From Candidatus Bathyarchaeota archaeon (GTDB lineage Archaea; Thermoproteota; Bathyarchaeia; 40CM-2-53-6), in assembly GCA_005883085.1 (NCBI GenBank), contig VBAY01000106.1, positions 1 through 48,843 on the forward strand: a stretch of DNA of 48,843 nucleotides. Direction: 5' to 3'. Shown piece after piece: positions 34,018 to 41,930 of the stretch. Under the pieces are notes generated by a model. It was given only the letters and a program-made list of their open reading frames with translations, had not been told where the DNA came from and ran no database searches. Positions within the stretch are counted from its first letter, which is position 1. Each line of letters begins with the position of its first letter. The translations under genes and the position numbers were made by a program.

Positions 34018-34287
34018 TCAGAATCGAAACACTAGGACAATTACTAGTTCAAAGGTCGGCAATTCCCAACGATCTGGGAAATCCGAGGGAGTTACGAATA
34101 GGATCACGGTGCAATACGAAGCAATGAGGACCGGAATGCTGAAAGCGGGGAAGACGACCCATGGCTCTATCACAAACCTTCCACCACACCCGGTAGAAAG
34201 ATAGGGGGTTTCATGCTTCGCGAAAGCGTTCCACCTCAAACCGTTCCCTTCGCAGAGCTTGATGCTGATTTTCGGCCCGAAACTCAT
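34018..34287 (-). pseudogene. Processive GT2 pseudogene, N-terminal membrane part
   Basis: The segment GGRFVIEPWVV...AFSIPVLIASYCTVILFVTP aligns with GRWFVIEPWVV...AFSIPVLLSSYYTMILFVSS of the intact paralogue. It is followed by a frameshift between about 34035 and 34050, after which the reading continues as CPSVSILIASYNEKF in the next fragment. The three fragments together cover the whole length of the 513-residue paralogue. Confidence 0.8.
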
Positions 34288-34340
34288 AGGCTTAATACGT
34301 CACCCAAGAAATGCGACAAAGACGTTCAGGCAAATTTTCT

Positions 34341-35408
34341 ATGAAGGGACTATTGCTAGCTGGCGGACATGGGACGAGGCTCAGACCGCTAACCTACACC
34401 GGTAACAAACACATGCTCCCCATTGCAAACAAGCCAATGCTCATGTACGGATTTGAGCACCTGAGATCCGCCGGAATTAGGGAAATTGGAATCGTCTTGG
34501 GCCCCCTCCAAGAAGGAATCATAGAGTCCTTCGGGGAGGGCTCAAAGTTTAACGTGAATATCACTTACATTGACCAACCTGTTCCCAAAGGGATAGCGCA
34601 TGCCGTTCTGATTTCGAAAAAATTCCTTAACGGCGACTCATTCGTAGTGTACTTGGGCGATAACCTACTGAAAGAAAGCATGCCTAAGCTGGCAAAGGAG
34701 TTCCAGGACTCTGCCGCCGATGCAATGGTAGTCGTCAGCAAGGTCAAGGATCCGAGCCGCTTCGGCGTAGTCAAAATTCAAGACGAGAAAATCGTAAAGC
34801 TCGTCGAGAAGCCGAAGCAATTTCTCAGCGACTTGGCTTTGACAGGCGTTTACTTTCTTCGTCCATCCATTTTTCCAGTCATAGAGACGCTAAAACCCAG
34901 CGGGAGAAACGAGCTGGAGATTACTGAAGCGATTCAGAGCATCCTAGAAAAGGGAGGAAGAGTGACCTACCATACGGTATCAGGGTGGTGGAAGGACACC
35001 GGGCGTCCCGAGGATATTCTGGAGGCCAACCAGCTCGTACTAAACGACCTAAAGACCTCTATCAAAGGGAAGGTTGAGGATGGGGTGACCGTTTACGGAA
35101 ATGTGGAAATCGCAGAGGGGACCGTGGTCCGTAGAGGCGCGTCGATCCGGGGTCCCGTGGCAATTGGGGAAGGCTCCGAGATTGGTGAAGACGCGTATGT
35201 AGGACCCTTCACATCTATTGGAAATCGCGTGAAGGTACTTGGTGCCGAAATTGAGAATAGCATAGTTCTCGATGGCGCGATCATAGACTGTAAGGAGCGA
35301 ATCCTGGATAGTATCATCGGCAAGAACTCGAAAATAGTCTCAAACCTCAACACTCGACCATCGAGCAGAAGATTCGTTATAGGTGAAAGTACATTCGTCG
35401 GACTCTAG
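34341..35408 (+). CDS. rmlA: Glucose-1-phosphate thymidylyltransferase, long archaeal type
   Basis: 355 residues from ATG 34341; the upstream extension to 34311 is not conserved and a TATA-like cttaatac (34290-34297) would place the mRNA start near 34320. It makes dTDP-glucose from glucose-1-phosphate and dTTP. MKGLLLAGGHGTRLRPLTYT is the nucleotide-binding loop, GNKHMLPIANKPM the Lys-containing signature, YLGDNLL the metal site and GWWKDTGRPEDILEANQLVL the C-terminal sugar site. Residues ~237-330 form a left-handed beta-helix (VTVYGNVEIAEGTVVRRGAS), an extension common in archaeal RmlA/GlmU-like enzymes. A UDP-sugar specificity cannot be excluded, but the adjacent rmlB/C/D genes favour dTDP. 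Confidence 0.93.
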   Translation: MKGLLLAGGHGTRLRPLTYTGNKHMLPIANKPMLMYGFEHLRSAGIREIGIVLGPLQEGIIESFGEGSKFNVNITYIDQPVPKGIAHAVLISKKFLNGDSFVVYLGDNLLKESMPKLAKEFQDSAADAMVVVSKVKDPSRFGVVKIQDEKIVKLVEKPKQFLSDLALTGVYFLRPSIFPVIETLKPSGRNELEITEAIQSILEKGGRVTYHTVSGWWKDTGRPEDILEANQLVLNDLKTSIKGKVEDGVTVYGNVEIAEGTVVRRGASIRGPVAIGEGSEIGEDAYVGPFTSIGNRVKVLGAEIENSIVLDGAIIDCKERILDSIIGKNSKIVSNLNTRPSSRRFVIGESTFVGL

Positions 35409-35451
35409 ACTCGTTTCCGGAGAGCGCTTTTGGCTTCGAGGACTTCGCCCA

Positions 35452-36345
35452 TCAATTCGACTTGATATGCTCGCGATGCAACACCTCGCAGGCACTCTCA
35501 ATATTAAGAGGGGCTGCGCGAAGTAACTCTTGGGCTCTCCCTACCATCAAGGATGAATCTGCGGGCCTTTTTGCCTTCCATTGTAGATCTCTAGCATGTA
35601 CAGCTTTTATTAGAGTCGAGTCGAGTCCGAACGTCTTGGCAAGCCCGATTGCGAAATCGTAGCGATTCAACCGAGTAGCTCCCGCTGCGTGAATTATTCC
35701 GGGCAATTTACGATCCCCAATTTCGATTAACATCGCGCTCAGGCTTGTGTTTAGGGTAGGACTGGAGAACTGGTCGCGAACCATCCGAATGCTCTCTCCG
35801 TTGGATAATTTTTCGTAGACGAACGTTGCAGCATTGGGCCTACTAGCCCGCCCCCACCCATAGACTACACTTGACCTAGCTATCGACCACATTTCTTCGT
35901 CAAGCAGGTTCATCACAACGTTCTCCCCTTCCAGTTTGGATTCACCGTACTTGTTAACGGGACGTGGTTGGTCATGTTCAGAATAGCCTCCCTTTTCTCC
36001 GTCGAAGACGTAGTCTGTCGACATTTGAATTAGGAATGAGTCCGTTTCCTTGGCCGCATTTGCTAGGTGAGAAACAGCTTCTGCGTTAGCCGAAAATGCG
36101 GCTTCGGGCTCTAGTTCGCACCTGTCGACGTCTGTCATTGCTGCCGTATTGACGACAACATCTGGGTGGAGTTCTGAGAAGGCCTTCCTGACCTCGGTGG
36201 CTTGGGTGAGGTCGAGGGCCAGGGGTTTGCCATGAAAAGGGACATGATCCTTGTAGCCCGAGATAACTTCGTGCCCCTTCTGCAGTGCGAGTTCTACTAG
36301 CCTGTTGCCCAAGAGACCGCTTGCCCCCGTTACCAGGATTCTTAT
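35452..36345 (-). CDS. rmlD: dTDP-4-dehydrorhamnose reductase, likely AUA start
   Basis: 297 residues if begun at ATA 36345, which directly replaces the Met of (M)RILVTGASGLLGNRLVEL. The frame is the same as that of rmlB, whose TAG ends 3 nt upstream; no ATG, GTG or TTG exists between that stop and TTG 36312, and starting there would remove the first beta-strand and half of the NADPH-binding GxxGxxG. GGAG lies 12 nt before the ATA. Motifs: VVNTAAMTDVDRCE, MSTDYVFDGEKGGYSEHDQP, NKYGESKLEGE (YxxxK) and SVVYGWG. It reduces dTDP-4-keto-rhamnose to dTDP-rhamnose. Last gene of the rmlC-B-D run. Confidence 0.9.
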   Translation of the reverse strand: MRILVTGASGLLGNRLVELALQKGHEVISGYKDHVPFHGKPLALDLTQATEVRKAFSELHPDVVVNTAAMTDVDRCELEPEAAFSANAEAVSHLANAAKETDSFLIQMSTDYVFDGEKGGYSEHDQPRPVNKYGESKLEGENVVMNLLDEEMWSIARSSVVYGWGRASRPNAATFVYEKLSNGESIRMVRDQFSSPTLNTSLSAMLIEIGDRKLPGIIHAAGATRLNRYDFAIGLAKTFGLDSTLIKAVHARDLQWKAKRPADSSLMVGRAQELLRAAPLNIESACEVLHREHIKSN

Positions 36346-36348
36346 AGG

Positions 36349-37350
36349 CTACCACTTCTCCTTCCACGGTTGTGCCGACAGTACCTTGGAAGATGCCAGG
36401 CCACTCCACCACTTCCTGTTTGCAAGGTACCAGTCTACGGTGAGAGCCAAAGCTTCACGCATAGTCTTCGCCGGTTTCCAGCGTAATTTTCGTCGAGCTT
36501 TACTTGACGAAAGGCTGTATCTGAAATCGTGACCTGGCCTATCCTCAGTTTCGACTAGCATGCTCGGCGATTTTCCAAGTTGTTTCAGGACCGTTTCTGC
36601 TACTTCTCGGTTCGTAAGTTCGTTGCCAGCGGATACGTTGTAGATTTCCCCGGATAGGCCCCTGTCAAGTGCGTGCTCTATCGCAGTGCAAAAATCTCCG
36701 ACGTAAATCCAGTCGCGAATTTGCCTTCCTCCGCCATACAAGGGTATCGGCAAGTTTCTGAGGGCTCTGATGATGGCCTTAGGGATGAATTTCTCGGGAT
36801 GCTGGTAAGGGCCAAAATTGTTTGTGCACCGAAGGATTACAACCGGGATTCGGTAGGTCGCGTACCAGGCTTTAGCGACCATGTCGGCTGCTGCCTTTGT
36901 GGCCGAATAGGGGCTTGACGGGTTCAATTGGCTTTCCTCATCGAAAGACCCTGAATGTATGGACCCGTAGACTTCGTCGGTTGAGATATGCACAATTTTC
37001 TTGACCTTGGTTTTCCGACATGCGTTTAGCAAAGTGAAGGTTCCCGTCACGTTGCTTTGGAGGAATGGGTTGGGTTGGGCTATGCTTCTGTCTACATGCG
37101 TCTCGGCGGCGAAATTGATGACAACGTCGGCATTGTTTGCCAACTTTCGGCAGAGCCTCGGATTTGCGACATTTCCTTTGACAAATCTGTAGCACGGGTT
37201 CCCCCTCAGAGAGTCCAGGTTGGCAGGGTTGCTGGCGTGACCCATGTAGTCAACGTTGACTAGCTGGACCTTCTTCCTCGATTCTAGGACGTGCCTGACG
37301 AAGTTGCTCCCAATGAACCCCAGCCCGCCAGTGACTAGAATCCTTTCCAA
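36349..37350 (-). CDS. rmlB: dTDP-glucose 4,6-dehydratase
   Basis: 333 residues. RILVTGGLGFIGSNFVRHVL opens the Rossmann fold; NFAAETHVDRSI, STDEVYGSI and SPYSATKAAADMVAKAW (catalytic Tyr-x-x-x-Lys plus the Asp/Glu pair of DEVYG), RCTNNFGPYQHPEKFIPKAI and RQIRDWIYVGDFCTAIE are RmlB-specific. Length matches the family. It removes water from dTDP-glucose to give the 4-keto-6-deoxy sugar. rmlD follows 3 nt after its stop and rmlC precedes it by 43 nt. Confidence 0.96.
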   Translation of the reverse strand: MERILVTGGLGFIGSNFVRHVLESRKKVQLVNVDYMGHASNPANLDSLRGNPCYRFVKGNVANPRLCRKLANNADVVINFAAETHVDRSIAQPNPFLQSNVTGTFTLLNACRKTKVKKIVHISTDEVYGSIHSGSFDEESQLNPSSPYSATKAAADMVAKAWYATYRIPVVILRCTNNFGPYQHPEKFIPKAIIRALRNLPIPLYGGGRQIRDWIYVGDFCTAIEHALDRGLSGEIYNVSAGNELTNREVAETVLKQLGKSPSMLVETEDRPGHDFRYSLSSSKARRKLRWKPAKTMREALALTVDWYLANRKWWSGLASSKVLSAQPWKEKW

Positions 37351-37393
37351 GACTTCGACCTCTTAGAAGCCAAACGGTTTCTGACCGGACTCT

Positions 37394-37885
37394 TTACTTA
37401 TGGGGGGGTTGGTTCCAGTCGTGTGGTTTCGAAGTTCTTACGTCAACGATGGTTGGATCGTTCCAAGGTCTTCGGTCTTCATCTGGACTCTTTACGTCAT
37501 ACAGACGGTTTACGCAGTATACGGTGAGGGATGGTTTGTCTCCGACAGTCTTCGTTCCATGCCAATAGTTGCCCGGGATTCTAACCACTTGAAGCCTTTC
37601 ACCACTTACAACAACCTCGTCTAGTTGACCCCGAGTAAGTGAGCCGGGCGAGTCATCGTATGCAGAGATCTTTATCGAGCCGCTGAGAACGATGAAGTAG
37701 TCCACTTGACCCCGGTTGTGCCTGTGCCATGCGCGTATCATCCCGGGGAAGCTGTAGGAGAGATTGGCTTGGACAATCGTGTCGTCTCCAAGCAGCTCCC
37801 TCCAATCCTGACGCATGATTTCCGCAAAGAACCCCCTTTCGTCCACATTCTTCTTCAAATCCTGAACCTTCACTCCGGGAAGCAT
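37394..37885 (-). CDS. rmlC: RmlC-like sugar epimerase (dTDP-4-dehydrorhamnose 3,5-epimerase family)
   Basis: 163 residues, somewhat shorter than bacterial RmlC (~180). A cupin with DERGFFAEIMRQDW, QANLSYSFPGMIRAWHRHNR (the catalytic His region), IVLSGSIKISAYDD and VVRIPGNYWHGTKTVGD. The RG(L/M)HYQ signature of bacterial RmlC is changed to IRAWHRHNRGQVDYF, so it may be a sugar 3,5-epimerase or a related cupin isomerase. Position immediately before rmlB supports the rhamnose role. The gene begins 33 nt after the GT2 stop, so the run GT2-rmlC-rmlB-rmlD is probably one transcript. Confidence 0.82.
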   Translation of the reverse strand: MLPGVKVQDLKKNVDERGFFAEIMRQDWRELLGDDTIVQANLSYSFPGMIRAWHRHNRGQVDYFIVLSGSIKISAYDDSPGSLTRGQLDEVVVSGERLQVVRIPGNYWHGTKTVGDKPSLTVYCVNRLYDVKSPDEDRRPWNDPTIVDVRTSKPHDWNQPPHK

Positions 37886-37918
37886 AATGGTCCCAAGGGT
37901 ACGTGGGGCTAATAAATT

Positions 37919-39460
37919 TCAGGGCGTCGATGTAGCCAACTCTCTGTGCACTGGGCCCAACTGCCTCTTTTCTTGAAACCTCGGCCCCAGAATTCTGGAA
38001 AGGTTCATCGATTTCAGCGTCAAGACTCCGAATCCAGCAAGTGACAGAAAGAGAACCCACACGCCTTCTGCTAACACTATTAGACCAATGCCGATGGCAA
38101 GGCTGGCCAAGACTGTTTCTGCAATGGCGATTCTATCATGCTGGACGTCGCGGAAGTACTGCTTACTTCCCTCATTACTTTCCACCCCGCTTTTTGGTGT
38201 TCGGAAAAAGAACCCCGGTTTTCCTCTGATGCCCTGCAAGAAGCCGATGCAGATGGCTGTGGTCATGCACAGGCTGGTATAGGAAATGAGAGGGAGGAGG
38301 AGCAGATTCTTTGCAGTCATTATCCTCTGCACGTAGAGCGCGTAAGCGCCTGAAAGAAAGAAGGTGATGAGAGGTAGTGTTACTATGGTCACATAAATTG
38401 GGCTAGCAAATATCGAGTTTGCGGGCGCGCTGAATCCGAGGATAAGCCCGATTGCGGAGACGAACGTGACCACAATCCAGCTAAGTGCCGAGAAAGGTCC
38501 CAATAGAAAGAGCAACAGCGCGACCCTCCTCCAAGGAGAGAGCTTGCGAGATCCAAGAATTGTTCGCCAGTTTGACCTGGCGCATTTAGTCCAGCCCTGG
38601 GCCACTCTCGCAACTTGCTTCTTCCAGACCTCAAGGTTCGAGGGATCTTCACCAAAGACCTTCACATCGCTCAGGTACACGCCTCGCCATCCTGCCGAGT
38701 ATATCTTGCACGAGAGGTCGGCATCGTCCACAATTGAGTCATTCGTCCAATACCCCACCTCTCCTAGAATATCTGCTGATACAATCGTAAAACCCCCTTG
38801 AAACGAATAGGGGGCGTCCAAAACGTAGGACCCCATCTTGGTTATAGTATCTCCTTGGTCCTGAGATAGAGCATACAGTCGTGTGATCAGGTTTTGTTCA
38901 CGGTTGTAGTGGCCGACCCGGAACGAAACGAACGCTATTCTGGGATCTAATCTGAAGGCTGCCAGTCCGCGGGATAGCGAGGCTGATGTGACTGTTGAGT
39001 CGGCGTCTAGGAGTAGGACGTACTCGCCCTTCAAGAGAGGAGCTGCTTGGTTCAGTGCACCGCTCTTGAATCCCTCACGAGTGTTTCGCCGTGATACGCA
39101 AGCGATAATGCCTGAAAAATTCAGTTCTTCTATCTTCTTGTCTATCAAGCTCCTCGTGTCATCTGTGGAGTCGTCAGCGACAACGACCTGAAGCCTTCCC
39201 GCGGGGTAGTCCAGACTCTTGACCGCGTCAAGTGTTCGGGCGATCACGAACTTCTCGTTGTAAGTAGCGATTAGAACACTAACTAGGGGAAAGCTCTCGC
39301 TCGCGGGGCTGAGATTTCCTAAGAATCTCGGATATCGAAGCGAGCTGACAAACAGGATCATCGTGTAGTAGGACGACAGTAGAACTGGAATGCTGAAAGC
39401 CAAGGAAATCGTTGCGACCACAACCCAGGGCTCTATCACGAACCATCTGCCGAGAACCAA
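37919..39460 (-). CDS. Processive membrane glycosyltransferase, GT2 (cellulose/poly-GlcNAc synthase-like)
   Basis: 513 residues. An N-terminal helix pair (FVIEPWVVVATISLAFSIPV and following) is followed by the GT-A domain: VSVLIATYNEKFVIARTLDA, VVVADDSTDDTRSLIDK, YVLLLDADSTVTSAS (DxD), DADLSCKIYSAGWRGVYLSD and KKQVARVAQGWTKCARSNW in the Q-x-x-R-W position (here QGW). At least four C-terminal helices follow. Such enzymes polymerise and translocate polysaccharide. A degraded paralogue of the whole gene lies at 32658-34287, on the other side of the rml genes. Loss of the standard QxxRW motif may mean a non-processive transferase. Confidence 0.9.
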   Translation of the reverse strand: MVLGRWFVIEPWVVVATISLAFSIPVLLSSYYTMILFVSSLRYPRFLGNLSPASESFPLVSVLIATYNEKFVIARTLDAVKSLDYPAGRLQVVVADDSTDDTRSLIDKKIEELNFSGIIACVSRRNTREGFKSGALNQAAPLLKGEYVLLLDADSTVTSASLSRGLAAFRLDPRIAFVSFRVGHYNREQNLITRLYALSQDQGDTITKMGSYVLDAPYSFQGGFTIVSADILGEVGYWTNDSIVDDADLSCKIYSAGWRGVYLSDVKVFGEDPSNLEVWKKQVARVAQGWTKCARSNWRTILGSRKLSPWRRVALLLFLLGPFSALSWIVVTFVSAIGLILGFSAPANSIFASPIYVTIVTLPLITFFLSGAYALYVQRIMTAKNLLLLPLISYTSLCMTTAICIGFLQGIRGKPGFFFRTPKSGVESNEGSKQYFRDVQHDRIAIAETVLASLAIGIGLIVLAEGVWVLFLSLAGFGVLTLKSMNLSRILGPRFQEKRQLGPVHRELATSTP

Positions 39461-39581
39461 GGAGCTACGCGGAGGATTTTATGGTTGGCGAAAGCTTCCA
39501 AAGCGAGGATTCCTTTCATTAGGTTCCAACACGCACGGCACGACACACGAGCTGAAGGCTAGGGTTTGCGATTGGGGTTGC

Positions 39582-40118
39582 CTATTCAACCTGAATAGCT
39601 CGTGTGGGTCTCTTTTCGTCGCTCTTTGTGAACCTAACTTCGAGGACACCGTTCTTGTAAGTGGCCTTGGCTGTCCTTGGATCAACAAGGTGCGGCAGTT
39701 CCATTTCTTTGAAGTAACGTCTCTTCGCTGCTTCTACCGCTATCTTCAATGCTCTATCTGTGGATTCCAGTTTGATATCGTCCTTCTCTACCCCCGGAAG
39801 TTCTGTCACTACGACCACTTCGTTTCCCTCTTGTAACACATCCACGAGTGGTTCCCTCTCCTCTTTCACGAGAGGACCTCTAGAACTCGGCTCCACATTT
39901 CCAAACTCTCGAATTACCGGTTTACCATCTTCTCCGACAGACATTGAGAATCCATAGACGAAAGGTTGTGGTCCCTCGCTTGCCTTCGGCATCTCTATCG
40001 CTTTCCGCATCATCTCGTCCATCAACCGGTCCATACGATCCATTTCCTCAAAGATATCGAACCACCAACCTGACCGGCGAGGACGTTTCTTTCTGGTTGA
40101 GTCTCTACTGTGAGCCAT
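39582..40118 (-). CDS. Hsp20/small heat-shock protein
   Basis: 178 residues. The basic N-terminus (MAHSRDSTRKKRPRRSGWW) and helical arm (IFEEMDRMDRLMDEMMRKAI) precede the alpha-crystallin domain from ~residue 88, with EREPLVDVLQEGNEVVVVTE and LPGVEKDDIKLEST. The canonical GVLEVRF is present and the protein ends IQVE, an I-x-V type tail used in oligomer assembly. ATP-independent holdase. The promoter is not clearly visible. It lies between the glycan island and the ribosomal cluster, where uL15/SecY would normally be. Confidence 0.95.
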   Translation of the reverse strand: MAHSRDSTRKKRPRRSGWWFDIFEEMDRMDRLMDEMMRKAIEMPKASEGPQPFVYGFSMSVGEDGKPVIREFGNVEPSSRGPLVKEEREPLVDVLQEGNEVVVVTELPGVEKDDIKLESTDRALKIAVEAAKRRYFKEMELPHLVDPRTAKATYKNGVLEVRFTKSDEKRPTRAIQVE

Positions 40119-40177
40119 AATAGACCAATCGAGAATATTTCAGGAGCTATATTGGAGTTTGCGCTACCACGTCGAGG

Positions 40178-40672
40178 CTAGATCATTCGCTTGACGAGGC
40201 GGTTGATATCTTCGCCCCTGTAGCCAAGCTCTCCCCCGTCAGTTGCCGCTCGTCTCGTGCTTCGCTTGAAGCCGCCTCTTGGTGGGTGGAGTCTGAATCT
40301 TGGTTTTACGCCAGCAAGCCAAAGCTCTTTGACACCAATCTCTCCGGCGACAACTGCTCTTGCGAGTTCTGCGATATTCTCTTTCTTGAAGAAGACTTTC
40401 GCGAATTCATCGTCGAATTCCTTGTTTCCCTCTCTCTCCGCCCTCTTCCGCAGCATTCCCTCTAGCACCTCCGGGTTAACCTGGCCCCATGCGACCAAGT
40501 TCTTCACGGCCCGCAACATACCCAAAGTCGATGGGCTATTTTCCAGGAGACGCGCTCGGAAGGTACTCTCCATCTTCAAAGTCTCCATAGTCTTTCTGAT
40601 ATCAGGGTTATCGGTTGCTGTTCCGCGGATGCGTACCGCGAGGATGACAGGTCGCTTGTCAGATTCTGCCAA
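40178..40672 (-). CDS. rpl30: Ribosomal protein uL30 (archaeal)
   Basis: 164 residues from TTG 40672, 2 nt after the uS5 stop with GGGTGG 7 nt upstream. The frame is open further (to 40954) but that part is a shadow of uS5. MAESDKRPVILAVRIRGTAT, NPDIRKTMETLKMESTFRAR and NLVAWGQVNPEVLEGMLRKR are archaeal uL30; the C-terminal ~45 residues carry a Gly/Arg-rich FRLHPPRGGFKRSTRR motif. It is the last gene of the cluster: uL15 and secY do not follow. Confidence 0.96.
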   Translation of the reverse strand: MAESDKRPVILAVRIRGTATDNPDIRKTMETLKMESTFRARLLENSPSTLGMLRAVKNLVAWGQVNPEVLEGMLRKRAEREGNKEFDDEFAKVFFKKENIAELARAVVAGEIGVKELWLAGVKPRFRLHPPRGGFKRSTRRAATDGGELGYRGEDINRLVKRMI

Positions 40673-40674
40673 TC

Positions 40675-41331
40675 TTACGCCACCCAGTCCTGTTGCGTTA
40701 CGACATTGTAGGTCTGCACCAAGGCGTCGAACACTGCAAGCGCGGAAGAGGTAAGTGTTGATGTGGACCCGTAGGTTCGTGTCCAGCAATCCTTGACTCC
40801 AGCCAGCCTCAAGACTTGTTTCGGTATCTCGCCAGCTACTAGTCCGAGTCCTCTCGGGCTTGGAAGAACGTGAACTCTCACACTCCCACACTTCCCCACA
40901 ACGCCGAACGGTACGGTGTGGGCTCTGCCGCATCGGCATTCCCAGCTTCCACACCCCCGCCGAACCGGAACAACGTTGAGCTTTGCCTGTATCGTCCCTT
41001 TGTCGATGGCTGTACGGACCTGCCGTGCTTTTCCTTCTCCGACACCAATGTAGCCATCGCCATTCCCGACCGCGACTATGGCTCGGAATCTCGACCTTTC
41101 GCCAGCGTCAGTCTGTTTCTGGACAAAGCCGATCCCCAGGACCTCCTGCTGGATGTTCGGCAATAGCGTGTCAACGATCTCCGGCTCTTTGATCCTCATT
41201 CCTTGGGTGAATATCTCTTCCATTGAGACGATCTCGCCTGCTTGGACGAGTTTTCCGAGCTTGGTCTTTGGGACCCATCCGACCTCCTGACCGGGTCTCT
41301 GACTGCCCCCCTGGTATGGTCTCTGGCTCAT
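40675..41331 (-). CDS. rps5: Ribosomal protein uS5
   Basis: 218 residues, starting with ATG in an ATGA overlap with uL18. EIVSMEEIFTQGMRIKEPEI, FVQKQTDAGERSRFRAIVAV, GYIGVGEGKARQVRTAIDKG and SPRGLGLVAGEIPKQVLRLA are the double-stranded-RNA-binding and C-terminal S5 domains. The N-terminus (MSQRPYQGGSQRPGQEV) is variable. Located at the usual position between uL18 and uL30. Confidence 0.97.
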   Translation of the reverse strand: MSQRPYQGGSQRPGQEVGWVPKTKLGKLVQAGEIVSMEEIFTQGMRIKEPEIVDTLLPNIQQEVLGIGFVQKQTDAGERSRFRAIVAVGNGDGYIGVGEGKARQVRTAIDKGTIQAKLNVVPVRRGCGSWECRCGRAHTVPFGVVGKCGSVRVHVLPSPRGLGLVAGEIPKQVLRLAGVKDCWTRTYGSTSTLTSSALAVFDALVQTYNVVTQQDWVA

Positions 41332-41927
41332 GCTTTCGCCTCAATAGGTGCTGATTGAATCTGTTGTCGGACCTGTTCGAAATGGTTGGAGAGTTCTTCA
41401 GGCTTTAAACCGCGTTTTAGATATCCGCTGAAGGTTTTCCGGTAAACGTCTGTCTCACCGGAAAGCTTCTTTGCGTACTCGGAAATGTGAGCTCCGCCAA
41501 TCCGACCCTTGTCGGGTAGTGGACCGTCGGAGTGGGGGACCTGGAGCCCTGCGTCCGAGAGACCCTTCAGGACAGCAAACAATTTGGAACCTTTAGTTGA
41601 GGATTTCAAGCCGATATCAAGGACAGCCTCTTTGACTCCCTTCGCTATGGCGCGGCGCGCGGCCAGTGTCCCGGTTAGATAGGCTGAGGGGATATTACCT
41701 GATGCTCCCTTCCATCCCATTTTTGCAAGCTCCTTGGACGATGCAGCGGCTCGCACGATATCCCCGCGAAGCTCCGCATCTGTTATCTGGACATAAACAT
41801 ACTTGTTAGTTACCCGAACAACGGCTCTCGGTTTCCCTGACCGGACGAGAGCTCGACGAAGCTTGTAGTCCGTCCTACCTTCTCGTCTGCGCCTGAACCG
41901 AACTGAGTATCGTGGACCGTCAGCCAT
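41328..41927 (-). CDS. rpl18: Ribosomal protein uL18
   Basis: 199 residues, archaeal length. YSVRFRRRREGRTDYKLRRA at the start, RAVVRVTNKYVYVQITDAEL and IPSAYLTGTLAARRAIAKGV followed by DIGLKSSTKGSKLFAVLKGL contact 5S rRNA and uL5. It precedes uS5 with a four-base overlap and follows the eL32-eL19 fusion by 3 nt. Confidence 0.97.
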   Translation of the reverse strand: MADGPRYSVRFRRRREGRTDYKLRRALVRSGKPRAVVRVTNKYVYVQITDAELRGDIVRAAASSKELAKMGWKGASGNIPSAYLTGTLAARRAIAKGVKEAVLDIGLKSSTKGSKLFAVLKGLSDAGLQVPHSDGPLPDKGRIGGAHISEYAKKLSGETDVYRKTFSGYLKRGLKPEELSNHFEQVRQQIQSAPIEAKA

Positions 41928-41930
41928 CGC

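Noticed and set aside
40673..40954. N-terminal extension of the uL30 frame
   Set aside because: Antiphase shadow of uS5; TTG 40672 with GGGTGG fits the uL30 family start.
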